45,203 nucleotides of DNA from an uncultured Clostridia bacterium. Lineage in GTDB: Bacteria; Bacillota; Clostridia; TANB77; CAG-508. The notes under the pieces were generated by a model that saw only the letters and a list, made by a program, of their open reading frames with translations, was not told the origin of the DNA and searched no databases. The translations under genes were made by a program, and so were the position numbers. This document shows, piece after piece, positions 41,813-45,203 of this stretch (position 1 is its first letter; each line of letters starts with the position of its first letter). The stretch is from the NCBI GenBank assembly GCA_934168365.1, contig CAKPNJ010000010.1, positions 1-45,203 on the forward strand. Reading direction: 5' to 3'.

Positions 41813-44800
41813 TTATTTTACTCCTTCTCTTTTTTCTTTATTTACTTTACTAATATTTCCTAAAACATCAACTTGGTATTTTTCAAAAATCTCCAAGACT
41901 TTAACTCCGACACTTTCTATTTTACTTTCTCCATTTACAGCTAATAAATTAATTGCACCCGTTCCTCTATGTGTAGAACAATAATATGCATAAAATTCCT
42001 TTTCATTTTTTCTTTTTATTTTTACTAAATCATTTGGATACAAACTAAATTTGAACTTATATTCTTCAGTCATCTCTATCCATTGATCTTCTGATTTGTT
42101 TTGAACTATTGCCTTATTGGGTAATTTATTTTTTGCAAAGTCTGATACATATACAGGAACTAAATAATTTTTATTATCTTTTTCAAATACATCTACTCTA
42201 ACCATATTAGCATTATTCGCAATTGCTCCATTTTTTAATTGTACTCCTGTTGCTCCTGCCGATGCTACTTTTATACTCCTTACAATAGGGCTATTTCCAT
42301 TTTTACTATATTTTCTATATTCATCTACAAATGCTTTTTCTGCTTTAAAATCCGCTTCCTTCATTTTTTGATAAATATCATCATACAACTTTTTATCACT
42401 TGAATATAAATTTTTGAAATCAGGATTATTTATAATTCCTTCAATCTCCTGTTTTGATATAGCTTTTAATGGCTTTTTTACTACTGTGAAGTTTTGACCT
42501 TGTTGTATAAATTTTTGAGAACGCATAATATCCTTATGTGCTCTTCCTGTAACTTTTCTTTCTGGCATTCTTGATGTAAAAATTGGTTTAATATGAGTTA
42601 TATCAACATCATCATAGTTTGTAAAATTTCCATTAACTAATGCATATAATTGTCCATTATTATCTGCATCTTCCATTCTTGCTTCTACTTCTTCTCTAAA
42701 TCTAGGCCAAGGCTCTTTTATTGAAATATCAATATTGTATTTTTTATCGATAATTTCTCCTGTTTCTTCATCAATAATTTCATTATTTTTGTATAATAAT
42801 TTTCTTCTACTATAATCAGATACTTTCTTTATATTTTTATTTGTTGCACATGCTATTATAACAGCATCTTGTGCATGGTGTTTGTCAGATTCTTCTCTAT
42901 CCTTTTTTAATCCCCAATAGTGCCTTAAAATTGATGTAGCTTGTCCATTTATGTTATATACTTTTCTCTTTGACTCGCTATCTGCAAATTTCAAGTTGTT
43001 TGCTATATAATTATACATAAATTTTGATATGTACTTTGTATCATTTATATTTCTTTGTATCCATTCTTTTGATTTTTCTTCATTAAAATTTTTAATCAAT
43101 AAATTTTCTTTTTTTCTAGTATTAAATTTGTAGGTTAAATTAACAAATTCCTCAAATTGATGCCATCTTTCTGTGTCTTCTCCAAAATATTCAAATGGTG
43201 TTCTTTCTTTTTTCTTTTGATTTTCATCTGTTAATACTAATACTTTATTTTGATAGCTATCGTCAAAACATCTAGAAAAAGGAATAATATGATCTACTTG
43301 TACAAAATTTTCTTCATATAGTCTCTCAGCTGGAATTGGTTTGCTTGAATATGCACATTTTCCATTTTGTTCTCTCCAAAGTTTCATTTTTACAATATCA
43401 AATGGCTTAGGATCAAATCCAAATGTCTCTTTTATATATTCTTTTATTTTGTCATTATTAGCTGCATTTTCCTTTTGTCTTTTTTCTATTTTCACTCTTT
43501 CATCATAAGGTTTTGAAAGCTCTCTTGCTGTTTCAATATAAATAGCTGTTGGCGAACCATACTTATCTATAATTGCATTTATAACCTTTCTAGTTTGTGA
43601 AACTGCTCTTAATACCACTGAATTTAGTATTTCATCTTCTAGTTCTGTTACTGGTGGAAGTTTATATTGCAATTCATTTTTTCTTCCTTTAAACTCATAG
43701 CCAACATTTTCACATGCTTTATCATATGTTAAACCTTTTTCCAATTCTGGAATTATTTTATTCATTGCTTTATATGATAAATGACCAAATTTTGTAAAAT
43801 TTATGTTTAATACAGCATTTATTATTTCTTCATCTATATTGCTTTTCTCTAAATATTTCTTTATTGTTTCATCAGTTTTATTTCTAACTAATGCATCTGC
43901 AATAATATTTTGCAATTCTGGATTTTTTTCAATTTTTTCAAACTGGTCTTTGTTTTCTTTTAGTGCTAATCTGATTTTATGCCAACCTTCTAACTTTACA
44001 AACTTTTTATCTTCAACCTTTTTTACAAGGTTTTCTTCTGTATCTTCTTCAGTTCTTTTAACTTGATAATTTAAATCTGCAAATCTTGCTTCTATTGGTA
44101 ATTCCAGCTTTTTTCTTAGTTGTGTATATTTTATTTCTGATTGTTTATATGCTAATTCTATTATTTCTTTTTTCTTTTCCTGAGGTATTTCTACTTTTTC
44201 ACCATTTATATAAATGTTTAAGTTATTTACTTTTTGTAATAGCATAAATCTTTCAAATGTATAACTATTTTTAGGAGCTCTTGGCTCACCTTTTTCAAAA
44301 GTACATTTTCCAAGCATTTTTTCTAATAATTCTGGTGTGATATACGGTTTTTGGTATGTCATAACTTCTACATATTCTTTTTCAAATTCTTCATTTGCAA
44401 ACTCACTTTTAAATTTTCTTTGCATTTCAAATAAAGTATGCACTTCGTCTATTAACATACTTCTAAGCACCGTATTATTATACTCTCCGCCCTTGTTTCT
44501 TTTATTGTACTCGAATTTTTCATCTTTATAGAACATTTCGCCTATTGTTCTATAACCTTTTTCTTGTAAAATTCTTTTATTTTCAATTGTTCCTTTACTT
44601 AACTTTCCAACTTCTTTGTCTTCTTCATCAATCTTTCTGTTTGACTTATATCCTCTTCGTTTTGCAATATTTGTTAGCACTCTTGCAAACTCTTGTCTAC
44701 TTAACAATTGTTCTAAACCTTTTGCTCTTAATTCATATACATCTGGCGTTGTTTCTGTAATTATATATAATGTTTCTAATTCTTTTTCTGAAACTAAATT

Positions 44801-45028
44801 ATACTTAACTAGCAACTCTTTTACCTTTTGCATTCTTGTTGCTCTTCTTCTAATTCTTCTTCTACTTCCTCTTGCCTTTCTTCTCGCTAAATTTAGTGAC
44901 TTTCCATCTGATTCTTCCGCTTTTTTAAATGCTCTAACTCCTAAGTCTTCAATTCTACTTTTGTCTTCGTTTATTACTGCCCAACCAACTGATGCAATTC
45001 CAATATCTAGACCCATTGTATATTTCAT
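41813..45028 (-). CDS. cas9: CRISPR-associated endonuclease Cas9 (compact type II-C)
   Basis: 1071 residues. RuvC-I Asp8 (MGLDIGIASVGWAV), the Arg-rich bridge helix (ARRKARGSRRRIRRRATR), RuvC-II Glu499 (IYIETARELSKP), HNH His580 (VDHIIPFSRCFDDSYQNKVL) and RuvC-III His718/Asp721 (HHAQDAVIIA) are all present, so both nuclease sites look intact. Length and the absence of csn2 and cas4 place it in II-C. The start at 45028 is fixed by GGAGG 6 nt upstream; the longer frame to 45088 runs over the promoter. The PAM cannot be read from this sequence. Confidence 0.97.
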   Translation of the reverse strand: MKYTMGLDIGIASVGWAVINEDKSRIEDLGVRAFKKAEESDGKSLNLARRKARGSRRRIRRRATRMQKVKELLVKYNLVSEKELETLYIITETTPDVYELRAKGLEQLLSRQEFARVLTNIAKRRGYKSNRKIDEEDKEVGKLSKGTIENKRILQEKGYRTIGEMFYKDEKFEYNKRNKGGEYNNTVLRSMLIDEVHTLFEMQRKFKSEFANEEFEKEYVEVMTYQKPYITPELLEKMLGKCTFEKGEPRAPKNSYTFERFMLLQKVNNLNIYINGEKVEIPQEKKKEIIELAYKQSEIKYTQLRKKLELPIEARFADLNYQVKRTEEDTEENLVKKVEDKKFVKLEGWHKIRLALKENKDQFEKIEKNPELQNIIADALVRNKTDETIKKYLEKSNIDEEIINAVLNINFTKFGHLSYKAMNKIIPELEKGLTYDKACENVGYEFKGRKNELQYKLPPVTELEDEILNSVVLRAVSQTRKVINAIIDKYGSPTAIYIETARELSKPYDERVKIEKRQKENAANNDKIKEYIKETFGFDPKPFDIVKMKLWREQNGKCAYSSKPIPAERLYEENFVQVDHIIPFSRCFDDSYQNKVLVLTDENQKKKERTPFEYFGEDTERWHQFEEFVNLTYKFNTRKKENLLIKNFNEEKSKEWIQRNINDTKYISKFMYNYIANNLKFADSESKRKVYNINGQATSILRHYWGLKKDREESDKHHAQDAVIIACATNKNIKKVSDYSRRKLLYKNNEIIDEETGEIIDKKYNIDISIKEPWPRFREEVEARMEDADNNGQLYALVNGNFTNYDDVDITHIKPIFTSRMPERKVTGRAHKDIMRSQKFIQQGQNFTVVKKPLKAISKQEIEGIINNPDFKNLYSSDKKLYDDIYQKMKEADFKAEKAFVDEYRKYSKNGNSPIVRSIKVASAGATGVQLKNGAIANNANMVRVDVFEKDNKNYLVPVYVSDFAKNKLPNKAIVQNKSEDQWIEMTEEYKFKFSLYPNDLVKIKRKNEKEFYAYYCSTHRGTGAINLLAVNGESKIESVGVKVLEIFEKYQVDVLGNISKVNKEKREGVK

Positions 45029-45059
45029 ACTATACCTCCAAATTAAATTTGACATAAAT

Positions 45060-45088
45060 ATTGTATCATAATTATATATAATTGTCAA
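45060..45088 (-). promoter_or_regulatory. cas9 operon promoter
   Basis: -35 TTGACA (45083-45088), 17-nt spacer, -10 TACAAT (45060-45065). Confidence 0.8.
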
Positions 45089-45107
45089 AATTTGTCATTT
45101 TTATTTA

Positions 45108-45203
45108 GACAAGAAGATACCCTATATCTAAAAGATATAGGGCGAACTTCGCACTCTCGGTTTATTATAGTAACCTTCTAAGTTTTGATATGATATAATT
45201 TTT
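45108..45203 (-). ncRNA. tracrRNA (5' end may lie beyond the window)
   Basis: Read leftward: an anti-repeat (45165-45200) complementary to the CRISPR repeat except for a short internal bulge, then GTGCGAAGTTCGC that can form a small stem, then a 10-bp hairpin CCCTATATCT/AGATATAGGG (45120-45142). The tail is only moderately T-rich, so the 3' end is approximate. It lies directly upstream of cas9 on the same strand. Confidence 0.88.

Noticed and set aside
45029..45088. Longer Cas9 N-terminus starting at 45088
   Set aside because: The extension covers the promoter -35 and -10; the GGAGG-supported ATG at 45028 gives the standard Cas9 N-terminus.

Overview
The window is low-GC DNA (strongly AT-rich, poly-A/T intergenic spacers, consensus TTGACA/TATAAT promoters, strong AGGAGG ribosome binding sites) from a Gram-positive anaerobe, most likely an uncultured member of the Clostridia (Bacillota). 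Pointers are the anaerobic class III ribonucleotide reductase pair NrdD/NrdG, a Spo0E-like protein, the YmfF/YmfH M16 peptidase pair, a PBP5-type DacA, PrgI-type conjugation proteins and a GH25/LysM muramidase. No genus can be named from the sequence alone. Almost every gene lies on the minus strand; the exceptions are a TetR regulator and a tiny toxin-like ORF.

Layout. 1-520: terminators and tRNA-Cys and tRNA-Gly with a GC-richer insert between them. 570-1853: DacA. 1908-16259: a type IV secretion (T4SS) operon read leftward: three VirB2-like pilins, PrgI/VirB3, a VirB4 split into two genes, a VirB6-like channel protein, two membrane-anchored NTF2-like proteins (VirB8/TcpC type), a two-domain wall hydrolase and an acidic cytosolic protein. 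No relaxase, coupling protein or integrase is visible. 16413-21752: spo0E-like gene, M16 peptidase pair, a mini-locus that looks like a type I toxin-antitoxin, yqeY, rpsU and prs. 21836-24520: nrdG/nrdD. 25172-30782: a TetR-controlled RND/YhgE/DUF308 export operon with a MITE-like element. 30818-33897: small metabolic and unknown genes. 34003-36696: a NitT/TauT-type ABC importer. 36770-39221: DUF6774-like protein, GH25/LysM muramidase, cysteine synthase. 39340-45203: a complete type II-C CRISPR-Cas9 locus (18-repeat array, cas2, cas1, cas9 and most of the tracrRNA).

Most unusual signals. (1) Four in-frame CGG codons sit exactly where a gene must skip one base (the C) and continue at GGN (Gly): one in the VirB6-like gene, one in the ABC permease and two in the LysM muramidase. 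In my scan of the window CGG occurs in frame at only one other place, a small gene with atypical codon use. This suggests that CGG is unassigned or stalling here and is read by +1 frameshifting. (2) At 19570-19952 a 24-residue peptide gene faces a roughly 74-nt antisense-type RNA. The two transcripts share complementarity over the ribosome binding site and start codon, and their terminator loops are perfectly complementary (CGCUAU/AUAGCG). This is an Fst/par-like type I toxin-antitoxin layout with a toxin sequence I do not recognise.
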